A DNA stretch of 64,000 nucleotides from Enterovibrio baiacu. GTDB taxonomy: Bacteria; Pseudomonadota; Gammaproteobacteria; Enterobacterales; Vibrionaceae. The notes below the pieces were generated by a model, which saw only the letters and a list, made by a program, of their open reading frames with translations, searched no databases and was not told the origin of the DNA. This document shows positions 55,729-63,705 of the stretch, one piece after another; the first letter of the stretch is position 1, and every line of letters starts with the position of its first letter. Both the position numbers and the translations under genes were made by a program. The stretch covers positions 414,562 through 478,561 of the forward strand of contig NZ_SCHN01000007.1 in the NCBI RefSeq assembly GCF_004120195.1, given 5' to 3'.

Positions 55729-56493
55729 ATGAGTGCAGAAAGGAAGCAATGGATCCACGATCTCCTCAAAAAAGGGATAGAAAACGGCGACGCAAACGCT
55801 GTGGCTGTGGTGGATGAATCACAATATGTACAACACAACCCCATGACCAAAGAAGGCGGCATTGGGCTTGCAGAGCTGTTTGCCCGCCTTTCGACGACCA
55901 ATCCTCATGTAGAGATCATCCGGATTTTTTCCGATGGCGATTACATCTTTGCCCACACCGAGTATGACTTCAGCAGCGAGAAAATCTGCTTTGAAGTCTT
56001 CCGTTTTGAAGGCGACAAAACGGTTGAGCATTGGGATAACCTGCAAGCAAAACAAGCGCCGAATGCTTCGGGACGCTCAATGACAGACGGTGCGACACAG
56101 CTCGAAGATATCGACCTGACGGAAAGCAACAGAGCCACCATTAATGCGTTTGTTAACGATGTACTCATCAACAAACAAGTGCATCTCATGCTTGATTACA
56201 TGGATGCAAACAACTACAGCGAACACAACCCCCAACTCAGCGATGACATCGATTCATTGATTGCAGCGCTGGGTACGGCAGACCAACCCGCCACCCTGCT
56301 CTATGAAACCCATCACCGTACGCTTGCCGAAGGCAATTTTGTTTTGAGTGTCTGTGAAGGTTTTAGAATGGGCGAGCACACCGCCTTTTATGATTTGTAC
56401 CGCATCAAAAATGGAAAGATTGTAGAGCATTGGGACACCGTTGAAACGGTTCCCCCACGCTCGGAATGGAACAATGAAAACGGCAAGTTTTAG
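55729..56493 (+). CDS. Tandem SnoaL/NTF2-like domain protein
   Basis: A 254-residue soluble protein made of two SnoaL-like halves that resemble each other. Each has a Y-x-x-H-N-P segment (YVQHNPMTKEG and YSEHNPQLSDD) and an EHWD segment (VEHWDNLQAK and VEHWDTVETV). The start at 55729 has AAGGGA at a suitable distance; the frame extends upstream without support. The reaction is unknown; the fold is used by isomerases and cyclases. The 399-bp gap before it contains no other gene. Confidence 0.8.
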   Translation: MSAERKQWIHDLLKKGIENGDANAVAVVDESQYVQHNPMTKEGGIGLAELFARLSTTNPHVEIIRIFSDGDYIFAHTEYDFSSEKICFEVFRFEGDKTVEHWDNLQAKQAPNASGRSMTDGATQLEDIDLTESNRATINAFVNDVLINKQVHLMLDYMDANNYSEHNPQLSDDIDSLIAALGTADQPATLLYETHHRTLAEGNFVLSVCEGFRMGEHTAFYDLYRIKNGKIVEHWDTVETVPPRSEWNNENGKF

Positions 56494-56608
56494 CGTCTGC
56501 GTGTTCAACGTAGATAAAAAGGCTTTCGAACCAAGAAAACGACCTACTCACTGATCTTGGTTCAAAGTCACTGCGTAATCATCTGAAACCATCACACAGG
56601 GATTGCGC

Positions 56609-56785
56609 ATGTTTTCATTTTTCAACAATGACCCGACGAAAAAACTCAGAAAAACGTATAACGCAAAGCTAGAACTAGCCATGAAAGCCCAACGTAAAGG
56701 GGATATTAGGTCATACTCCACCATCACCGAAGAAGCCGAACAAATTTGGCAAGAAATAGAAAAACTCGAAAAAGAAAAAGCCTAA
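56609..56785 (+). CDS. Small DUF6435-like protein, second paralogue
   Basis: A 58-residue protein starting FSFFNNDPTKKLRKTYNAKL and ending EEAEQIWQEIEKLEKEKA. It matches the gene at 41859-42035 in length and pattern. The function is unknown. An A+T-rich codon and lysine-rich composition is its only difference. A perfect 10-bp hairpin (CAGCGCATTG, CGGC loop, CAATGCGCTG; 56794-56817) follows the stop and may end the transcript despite a missing T run. Confidence 0.85.
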   Translation: MFSFFNNDPTKKLRKTYNAKLELAMKAQRKGDIRSYSTITEEAEQIWQEIEKLEKEKA

Positions 56786-56840
56786 ATCCACGCCAGCGCA
56801 TTGCGGCCAATGCGCTGATTACTCTACAAAGCTAATCAGC

Positions 56841-57230
56841 TCAAAACTCCTCGAAAACGCCCCTCAATACACTGATTGACTGAATGTCTCCGCCATCGCT
56901 CACCCATCCGAATTTATCACCTTCGAATCGAGGGAAAATGTGTAAGTGATAATGCCCAAGATCGTTAAACATCCCATTGTTTTGCATAAAGGAGATTCCA
57001 TCCGGCTTAAACGTATTTTCAATACGCTGATAGAGATCTTTTGCCACTCGTTGAATTTCTTCGTTTATCTGTTCAGGTAATTCAATAAACGTTTGGTAAG
57101 GTCGCGTTGGGGCAATCAAAAGATGACCCACGTTGATTGGCTCATGATCTGCGAAAGCGATCACATCTGGAGATTCGTACACAATCACCGCGTCTAATTC
57201 TCTCGCCACAATTTGTTCAATGATTGTCAT
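56841..57230 (-). CDS. HIT-family nucleotide-binding hydrolase
   Basis: A 129-residue HIT-superfamily protein. The histidine triad reads HYHLHIFPRF, a nucleotidyl hydrolase or transferase active site. The N terminus TIIEQIVARELDAVIVYESPDVIAFADHEP is typical. The ATG at 57230 has AAGGAG six bases upstream, formed by the end of the preceding gene, one base after its stop, so the two are coupled. Upstream in-frame codons lie inside that gene. Confidence 0.9.
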   Translation of the reverse strand: MTIIEQIVARELDAVIVYESPDVIAFADHEPINVGHLLIAPTRPYQTFIELPEQINEEIQRVAKDLYQRIENTFKPDGISFMQNNGMFNDLGHYHLHIFPRFEGDKFGWVSDGGDIQSISVLRGVFEEF

Positions 57231-57231
57231 T

Positions 57232-57708
57232 TCATGCTCCTTGCTCAAAAGCCGCCAACACTTTCAACGAAAACACATCCCAACCCGGGGCGGTAAATGC
57301 GATATCTCGAATGCCTTTGATTTGATGGTAAGCGTCATTAGCGCTCATCTTTTGCGAATGCATCAGATAGGCGGCGAGCGCAATGCCTGTTCGATCTTTT
57401 CCAGAGCGACAATGTACGATGACTTTTCCAGATGAGCGATGGCGAGCGATGAATTCAACAATGCGAGGTAAAGCGTCAAGGCAGAAACTGACATCACCCT
57501 CAAGCGGTGGCGCGCTGCTTGATAGAGGGATATGTGCGTAGTCGATTCCACACTCTTTAAGGCGCGCGATATGCACGCCTTCTCCATCATTCACGGACAA
57601 AATTGCAGTGATACCAGCATCAGCGAGTTGAACGATATCCCAGGGTTCTTTATCGGGACCAGAACGACCACCCACTGCGTTATCTTCTACCCAGAATACA
57701 TGTTCCAT
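57232..57708 (-). CDS. Dual-specificity-type protein phosphatase
   Basis: A 158-residue protein with the cysteine phosphatase loop HCRSGKDRTG (C-x5-R), flanked by VIVHC and ALAAYLM. It resembles the DSP/CDKN3-like and bacterial tyrosine phosphatase group. A catalytic aspartate may lie in the segment DYAHIPLSSSAPP or DGEGVHIARL. The ATG at 57708 (MEHVFWVEDNAVGG) is preferred over a GTG four codons earlier. The gene is one base from the HIT gene, an operon linking a phosphatase with a nucleotide hydrolase. Confidence 0.88.
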   Translation of the reverse strand: MEHVFWVEDNAVGGRSGPDKEPWDIVQLADAGITAILSVNDGEGVHIARLKECGIDYAHIPLSSSAPPLEGDVSFCLDALPRIVEFIARHRSSGKVIVHCRSGKDRTGIALAAYLMHSQKMSANDAYHQIKGIRDIAFTAPGWDVFSLKVLAAFEQGA

Positions 57709-57749
57709 TGCGTCACTCACTCCTTGCTCTTGAAATCAATGAGGTGTGC

Positions 57750-58346
57750 CTACTCCACCCCACACGCCCCTAACACCACATTGACAACATGTTCGATCTT
57801 ATCGTCGATGTCCTTCCCTTCTGGGATAGCGCGCATTTCGAAGACTTGCGGCCACAGGAACATACCGTTGAACAGGCTCGAGTAGGTGTTCGTGAAAAGC
57901 TCGGGGGTCATGTTTTTAAGTTTGCCCGCTTCTAGCCCTTCAGCAAACCATGCAGACAGTGCTTTGGCATTGTAGAGCTTGGAAATGATGGAGTGTGCCA
58001 TGTCCGGTTGGCGCAGAAACTCGATCAGGATGACGCGCGTGAGCGGAATGCCGTAGGAGTGATAAAGAATATCGACCTCCTTTCGGCTAATCGCTTTTAG
58101 CTGCTCATACGCGCTGATTTCTGGGTCAAACGGATAGCTGACGGTTTCATCGATCGACGCTTGAATGATGGTCAGTACCGACTCAAACAACACCTCTTTG
58201 CTTTCAAAATGGCGATACAGCGTGCGCTTCGACACTTCTGCTGAGGTGCAGACTCTGTCCATGTTTGCAGCGATAAAACCATGTTGAATAAATTCTTCTC
58301 TCGCCGCGTTGATGATGGCCAGACGTTTTTGTTCCGAGCGTGTCAT
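57750..58346 (-). CDS. TetR-family repressor of the divergent RND efflux genes
   Basis: A 198-residue TetR regulator. The helix-turn-helix is RLAIINAAREEFIQHGFIAA then DRVCTSAEVSKRTLYRHFES. The C-terminal domain is variable and probably binds the effector. It is divergent from the RND operon across 200 bp that hold inverted repeats, the standard layout for a pump repressor. Confidence 0.92.
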   Translation of the reverse strand: MTRSEQKRLAIINAAREEFIQHGFIAANMDRVCTSAEVSKRTLYRHFESKEVLFESVLTIIQASIDETVSYPFDPEISAYEQLKAISRKEVDILYHSYGIPLTRVILIEFLRQPDMAHSIISKLYNAKALSAWFAEGLEAGKLKNMTPELFTNTYSSLFNGMFLWPQVFEMRAIPEGKDIDDKIEHVVNVVLGACGVE

Positions 58347-58395
58347 TACATTTCTCCGTTTACCGACACACCAACTTTAGCAAGGCAGATCACCA

Positions 58396-58454
58396 AAGTA
58401 TACTTTTGAGTTTACCTTTGACAAAAACACACCTAAAATAAACTCCAGAGTTTA
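58396..58454. promoter_or_regulatory. RND operon promoter with TetR operator candidates
   Basis: AAGTATACTT (58396-58405) is a perfect 10-bp palindrome. TAAACTCCAGAGTTTA (58439-58454) is a perfect 7-bp inverted repeat around CA, and GAGTTTAC recurs at 58408-58415. A -35-like TTGACA lies at 58418-58423, with TAAACT (58439-58444) as a possible -10 box inside the second palindrome. Repressor binding is inferred. Confidence 0.55.
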
Positions 58455-58547
58455 CTTCTTGCCGATAGAACGGCTTAGAAATAACCAATAAACACATAAA
58501 CCTTCAAACAGCGGTCGCGCCTGACCCTTCTTTCTAAGGAGAAAAAG

Positions 58548-59669
58548 GTGAACATGGTTTCTAAAAAGTCAGCATTGGCAACATTCAAAGCCAATACCCT
58601 CGCTGCGAGCATCGCGGTGTCTGTCCTTCTATTGAGTGGCTGTGGCGAGAAAGAGGTTCAGCAAGTTGCCGCCCCCGTAGTTAAACCAGCCCTTACCGAA
58701 CTTGTGTCCGCACGTGGCAGTGATGAACTGAGTTTCAATGGCGTGATCCGTGCGGCTGAACGTGCTGATCTCGCATTTCGTGTTGGCGGCCGTCTCACCG
58801 ATGTGTTTGTGAAAGAAGGTGATCAAGTCAAAGAAGGCCAAGTGTTGGCAGTGCTTGATGCGCGTGATGCGAAAACCGCGTTGGAATCCGCCAAGCTAGA
58901 ACTGAAAAACACCGAAGTGGAATACCGCCGTGCGAAGGCGATTTTCGACAAGAGCCAAGCCATTTCTAAAAGTGATTTGGACGCCATCACCACGCGCTAC
59001 GACTTAGCCAAGAACCGTGTGGACGATGCAACGCGTCAGCTTGAATACACCGAATTAAAAGCCCCTTTTGACGGCATCATTGGCCGTAAATTCGTCGATA
59101 ACCACGTTCAAATTCAAGCGAACGAAACCATCGTGGCGTTGCAGGATCTGAGTGATTTGGAAGTGGTGATCAACATTCCTCACAAAGTGATGTTGTCTGG
59201 CCTCAATCAAACCAAAGCCTTGGCAGAACTGTCCGCGATTCCGGGTCAACAATTCCCGCTGGTTTTGCGTACTTATGCCACCGAAGCTGACCCTGTTTCT
59301 CAAACCTACCCAGTAGTGTTGGGCTTTGATGACATGAAAGGCTTCCGCGCCTTGCCGGGCATGGCAGTGAAAGTCGTCCCTGCTGACGCAAGCGATGGTC
59401 AAGAACAAGCGCAAGTTCTAACCGTGCCTCTCACCGCGGTCGTTCCTGACAACCAAGGCAAACAGTTTGTGTGGGTGATCAACGCAGACAACAAAGCTGA
59501 GAAACGCTTTATCGAGGTCGGCGCGCTAAGCAAAAACCGCATCGTCGTCAAAAGTCACCTCGCGCAAGGAGAGCGTGTGGTAATCGCAGGTGTGTCAAGC
59601 ATTCGCGAAGGGTTGGAAGTGCGTCCTTACACAGACAAAGCGTCTGCTAAAAATAATGGCGGAGCGTAA
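58548..59669 (+). CDS. RND efflux periplasmic adaptor lipoprotein (membrane fusion protein)
   Basis: A 373-residue adaptor of the HlyD/AcrA type. A lipoprotein signal peptide ends in LLLSGC (Cys32, Gly at +2). The barrel-sandwich/biotinyl-lipoyl part is seen in VFVKEGDQVKEGQVLAVLD, the coiled-coil hairpin around residues 100-160 (ALESAKLELKNTEVEYRRAK), and the beta-barrel after 175. The GTG at 58548 has AAGGAG six bases upstream and is taken as the start. The pump gene follows after three bases. Confidence 0.93.
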   Translation: MNMVSKKSALATFKANTLAASIAVSVLLLSGCGEKEVQQVAAPVVKPALTELVSARGSDELSFNGVIRAAERADLAFRVGGRLTDVFVKEGDQVKEGQVLAVLDARDAKTALESAKLELKNTEVEYRRAKAIFDKSQAISKSDLDAITTRYDLAKNRVDDATRQLEYTELKAPFDGIIGRKFVDNHVQIQANETIVALQDLSDLEVVINIPHKVMLSGLNQTKALAELSAIPGQQFPLVLRTYATEADPVSQTYPVVLGFDDMKGFRALPGMAVKVVPADASDGQEQAQVLTVPLTAVVPDNQGKQFVWVINADNKAEKRFIEVGALSKNRIVVKSHLAQGERVVIAGVSSIREGLEVRPYTDKASAKNNGGA

Positions 59670-59672
59670 CCG

Positions 59673-62600
59673 ATGGACTTAGCACGCATTACCATCGCCA
59701 AACGCACCAGTGTTTGGGTATTGATTGCCCTCACGCTGCTGGGTGGCTACATCAGTTATTTGAAGCTCGGGCGCTTTGAAGACCCTGAGTTCGTTATCCG
59801 TCAGGCTGTTATCAATACGCCATATTCAGGTGCAACGGCACAAGAAGTGTCAGACGAAGTCACGGACGTGATTGAAGGCGCGGTCCAATCGCTTCAAGAA
59901 CTTAAAGAAGTGAAATCCGTGTCGAAACAAGGCATGTCCGAAGTCACGGTCGAAATCAAACTCGAGTTCGCCAACAGCGCGGCGGATTTACAGCAAGTGT
60001 GGGACAAACTTCGCCGCAAGATTTCCGATGTGCAGCGACAGCTCCCTCCCGGCGCTGGTCCTTCTATCGTCAACGATGATTTCGCCGACGTGTATGCCCT
60101 CTTCTTTGCCGTCACCGGTGAAGGGTTTACCGACAAGCAACTGCAAGACTACGTCGATACGTTACGTCGTGACTTAGTGCTGGTGCCAGGGGTTGCAAAA
60201 ACCGCCACGTTAGCCGAACAGCAAGAAACCATCTTTGTTGAAATCTCCAGCGAACGTTTAGCGAAATTCGGCGTATCTGCGGAAAAAGTCTACCAAGTGC
60301 TGCAAAAGCAGAACATGGTGACCGTCGCAGGCAGTATCGAAACCGACGCCATGCGTATTCCGGTAATTCCAAGCTCAAGCATTGATTCGTTCGCTGACTT
60401 GAAGAACCTGCAAATCGCCGTTGGCAACAACAATACCGTGCTGCGTTTGGGCGACATTGCTGATGTGACACGCGGCTACAAAGAACCGGCATCCATGCTG
60501 ATGCGCTACAACGGTGAACGTGCGATTGGCTTTGGTATCTCCAATGTCACCGGCGGTAACGTCGTCGACATGGGCGATGCGGTAAAAGCACGCATTGCAG
60601 AATTGGATGACCAACGCCCCTTGGGCATGGAACTGCATGTCATTTCCATGCAATCCGACTCGGTGCGTGATTCTGTCACCAACTTCATTGATAACCTGAT
60701 TGCCGCTGTCGCCATCGTCTTTGTCGTTTTGCTGCTGTTCATGGGCGTGCGCTCTGGCGTGATCATCGGTTTTGTTCTGCTGCTGACCGTCGCAGGTACA
60801 CTGTGCGTGATGTTAATTGAAGACATCGCCATGCAGCGCATTTCATTGGGTGCGTTGATCATCGCGCTGGGCATGTTGGTCGATAACGCCATCGTGGTGA
60901 CCGACGGTATTCTGGTGCGCTTCCAGCAAAACCCAGATGAAGACCGTGAAACCATCGTCTCAGACGTGGTGAATGCCACCAAATGGCCATTGCTTGGCGG
61001 CACGGTCGTTGGTATCTGTGCGTTTAGCGCAATTGGTTTGTCCCCTTCCGACATGGGCGAATATGCGGGTTCCCTGTTCTGGGTGATCTTGTATTCCATG
61101 TTCCTAAGTTGGGTGTTTGCCGTCACCATCACGCCGATGCTTTGCTTGGATTTCCTCAAAGTGAAAGCGGCAAAAGCCGACCAAAAACCGGGCCGCGTCG
61201 TCACCGCCTACAAAGGCTTGTTGCAATGGGTATTGGCGCACCGCGCACTGAGTTCACTCATGCTACTTGGCACACTCGCCACCGCCATGTGGAGCGTGCA
61301 GTTCGTGCCGCCGGGCTTCATGCCTGAATCGCAACGTGCGCAGTTTGTTGTGGATGTTTACTTGCCGCAAGGCTCTGACATCAAACGCACCGAAGCATTA
61401 GTCGCGAACATTGAAAAAGACGTGCAAGCCAAAGAAGGCATCACCAATATTTCTAGCTTCATTGGCGGCGGTGGTTTGCGTTTCATGCTGACCTACGCAC
61501 CCGAAGCGCGTAACCCAAGCTACGGCCAGTTGCTGATCGACATCGACGATTACAAGAAGATCGCGCCGCTGCTTAGCGAGCTGCAAGATGAACTGTCAGA
61601 GAAATACCCTGATGCATCTATCAAGGTATGGAAGTTCATGCTCGGTCGCGGGGGCGGCAAGAAAATTGAAGCGGGCTTTAAAGGCCCAGACAGCGCCGTG
61701 CTGCGTGAATTGGCGGAAAAAGCCAAAGTCATCATGCTGAACGACCCAAACTTGATTGCCGTGCAAGACGATTGGCGTCAGCAAGTGCCTGTGCTCCGCC
61801 CCGTGTATTCCGCGGAAGACGCACAACGCTATGGGTTGACCACACAAGAGATCAACCAAGCGATTGCGCAAACCTTGTCTGGTCGCAGTGTAGGTGTGTA
61901 CCGCGAAGGCGACGATTTGATTCCAATCGTGGTGCGCTCGCCAGAAGCGGAACGTAACCACCAGCGCGCGATTGAAAACACCGAAGTGTTTAGCCATACC
62001 GTCGGCGGTTTCATTCCTGTCAGCCAAGTCGTCGAATCTGTCGACGTGGTGTATCAGGATGACATGCTTCGTCGTATTGACCGCACCCCAACCATTCTGG
62101 TGCAAGCTGACCCTGCCCCAGGTGTGTTAACGGCGGATGCGTTCAACAAAGTTCGCACGGAAATTGAAGCCCTTGAATTGCCACCGGGTTATACCCTGAA
62201 ATGGTACGGCGAATACAAGGCATCAAAAGACGCGAACGAAGGCTTGGTGATTTCAGCGCCTTACGGTTTTGCCGCGATGATTTTGTCGGTCATCTTTATG
62301 TTCAACGCGATCCGTCAGCCGTTAGTGATTTGGCTAACTGCCCCGCTCGCCATCATTGGTGTGACAGTCGGTTTAATCATCTTCCAAACGCCGTTTGAAT
62401 TTATGGCGATACTCGGCTTCTTGAGCCTGATCGGGATGATGGTGAAAAACGCCATTGTATTGGTCGACCAAGCCGACGTAGAAATCAAAGACGGTAAAAC
62501 TGCTTACCACGCAATTATCGACGCCGCACTCAGCCGCGCAAGACCAGTATTGCTGGGCGCATTGACCACCATCTTAGGTGTCGCTCCTCTCTTGGTAGAC

Positions 62601-62723
62601 CCATTCTTCAAGAGTATGGCCGTCACCATCATGTTTGGTCTGCTGTTCGCAACCATCCTGACCTTGGTGGTGATCCCGCTGTTTTATGCGATTTTCTTTA
62701 GGGTGAAGGTGGAAACGGTTTAA
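59673..62723 (+). CDS. RND-family efflux permease
   Basis: A 1016-residue inner-membrane proton-driven exporter of the AcrB type. The N terminus LARITIAKRTSVWVLIALTL begins TM1. Porter-domain motifs include GATAQEVSDEVTDVIEGAVQ, and the proton-relay segment is RISLGALIIALGMLVDNAIVV in TM4, with the Asp-rich GMLVDNAIV. The C-terminal half has GFLSLIGMMVKNAIVLVDQ. No outer-membrane factor is adjacent, so it must recruit a TolC-type channel. A perfect palindromic terminator follows. Confidence 0.95.
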   Translation: MDLARITIAKRTSVWVLIALTLLGGYISYLKLGRFEDPEFVIRQAVINTPYSGATAQEVSDEVTDVIEGAVQSLQELKEVKSVSKQGMSEVTVEIKLEFANSAADLQQVWDKLRRKISDVQRQLPPGAGPSIVNDDFADVYALFFAVTGEGFTDKQLQDYVDTLRRDLVLVPGVAKTATLAEQQETIFVEISSERLAKFGVSAEKVYQVLQKQNMVTVAGSIETDAMRIPVIPSSSIDSFADLKNLQIAVGNNNTVLRLGDIADVTRGYKEPASMLMRYNGERAIGFGISNVTGGNVVDMGDAVKARIAELDDQRPLGMELHVISMQSDSVRDSVTNFIDNLIAAVAIVFVVLLLFMGVRSGVIIGFVLLLTVAGTLCVMLIEDIAMQRISLGALIIALGMLVDNAIVVTDGILVRFQQNPDEDRETIVSDVVNATKWPLLGGTVVGICAFSAIGLSPSDMGEYAGSLFWVILYSMFLSWVFAVTITPMLCLDFLKVKAAKADQKPGRVVTAYKGLLQWVLAHRALSSLMLLGTLATAMWSVQFVPPGFMPESQRAQFVVDVYLPQGSDIKRTEALVANIEKDVQAKEGITNISSFIGGGGLRFMLTYAPEARNPSYGQLLIDIDDYKKIAPLLSELQDELSEKYPDASIKVWKFMLGRGGGKKIEAGFKGPDSAVLRELAEKAKVIMLNDPNLIAVQDDWRQQVPVLRPVYSAEDAQRYGLTTQEINQAIAQTLSGRSVGVYREGDDLIPIVVRSPEAERNHQRAIENTEVFSHTVGGFIPVSQVVESVDVVYQDDMLRRIDRTPTILVQADPAPGVLTADAFNKVRTEIEALELPPGYTLKWYGEYKASKDANEGLVISAPYGFAAMILSVIFMFNAIRQPLVIWLTAPLAIIGVTVGLIIFQTPFEFMAILGFLSLIGMMVKNAIVLVDQADVEIKDGKTAYHAIIDAALSRARPVLLGALTTILGVAPLLVDPFFKSMAVTIMFGLLFATILTLVVIPLFYAIFFRVKVETV

Positions 62724-62748
62724 GCGCTAGAGCTGAAAAGTAGAAAGC

Positions 62749-62777
62749 AAAACGCCACGTGATCACGTGGCGTTTTT
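62749..62777 (+). terminator. Palindromic terminator after the RND operon
   Basis: AAAACGCCACGTGATCACGT reads on into GGCGTTTTT, a perfect palindrome with T and A tracts at the ends, 25 bp after the stop. Confidence 0.9.
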
Positions 62778-62942
62778 GTAGGTGCTGAAAGCACAGTGAT
62801 TTTGGTCAAAAGTGTGTTGGGGAACTGAATTTTTAGGCATCAAATTGCTTAATTTACTGTACTATCAACAGTGTCAATGCACAGTATGCGATACTGTTTC
62901 AATAGAGATCGTGATGGGTAGAGTGAAAACATCACATTTTTA

Positions 62943-63104
62943 GATCGGGACACCCGATTTCTACAATTGCTAGTTTGGCATAAATGGTTATTTGGCTGAT
63001 TTCAATCACTAGATTTAAAGTCTGTACTGCTGTAAGCGGACTAGTCGGGCGTCCCGATGTTGGACTAAACGGGCAAGTTGCCCGCTAATAAGTTGTTAGG
63101 CAAT
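62943..63104. repeat. Three short palindromes and an attC-like 3' core before the orphan gene
   Basis: ATCGGGACACCCGAT, TCGGGCGTCCCGA and CGGGCAAGTTGCCCG occur in turn, ending in TAAGTTGTTAGGC just before the ATG at 63113. GTTAGGC is the 3' core of integron attC sites, but no matching upstream core (GCCTAAC) is seen, so the site is only suggestive. Base composition falls to AT-rich here. Confidence 0.4.
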
Positions 63105-63112
63105 TCAAGAGT

Positions 63113-63643
63113 ATGAGCACAGAATTAGTAACTCAATTAATCATTTTAGCTACAGCCCTTGTTGGTTTGTATAAAGCTGCAACGTTTAAATCTGCGGAGA
63201 GTTCCTCTGATGGCAAAGCTGAACCTAGTCCCGTTTCAGAAGCAGTCGCAGGACTTTTAAACTTTGTAGGCATATTCGCATTTATGTTAGCAATGCCTGC
63301 TTTTATCTGGGCTTTTACAGCAATCACATCAAATATAGGTTCATCGTCAAGTAGAAGTGAAGCAGTTCAATACACAATTCCATATGAAGTTAGTAAAACA
63401 CCTACCCAAACAGAGCTTATGTTAATTGCAGCATCTCAGATCCCATATGATTCACCTAGAGGTTCCGCGTTAGAAAAAGTATCTGATTTTGCAATCAAAG
63501 CAGGTGATTATAAAGTGGCTGTGTTAGCCGCCTCATCAATACCATATGAATCTACAAGAGGTTCTCAACTAGAGAAAGTTGTTGCCTCAATTGAAAAACA
63601 GGCTGGTGAAAAATTGCCTAACAAGAAAATCAACAAGGACTAA
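63113..63643 (+). CDS. Orphan membrane-anchored protein of unknown function
   Basis: A 176-residue protein with two hydrophobic helices: TQLIILATALVGLYKAA near 6-22 and LLNFVGIFAFMLAMPAFIWAF near 48-68. Two copies of a similar repeat then follow, ASQIPYDSPRGSALEKVSDF and ASSIPYESTRGSQLEKVVAS. The gene is AT-rich compared with its neighbours and its ATG lies 14 bp after an attC-like core, as in integron cassettes. No homologue is recognised. It probably arrived by horizontal transfer. Confidence 0.65.
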   Translation: MSTELVTQLIILATALVGLYKAATFKSAESSSDGKAEPSPVSEAVAGLLNFVGIFAFMLAMPAFIWAFTAITSNIGSSSSRSEAVQYTIPYEVSKTPTQTELMLIAASQIPYDSPRGSALEKVSDFAIKAGDYKVAVLAASSIPYESTRGSQLEKVVASIEKQAGEKLPNKKINKD

Positions 63644-63705
63644 AAACAGCGGGCTGTTCGCTCCGCTCCATTTTATCCCACTATTTTTAGCCTGTTATTT
63701 AGGCG

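Noticed and set aside
60506..61204. 232-residue open frame opposite the RND permease gene
   Set aside because: It is antisense to clear TM and porter motifs of the RND protein; the composition is a low-complexity Ser/Thr/Met mix typical of a shadow frame.
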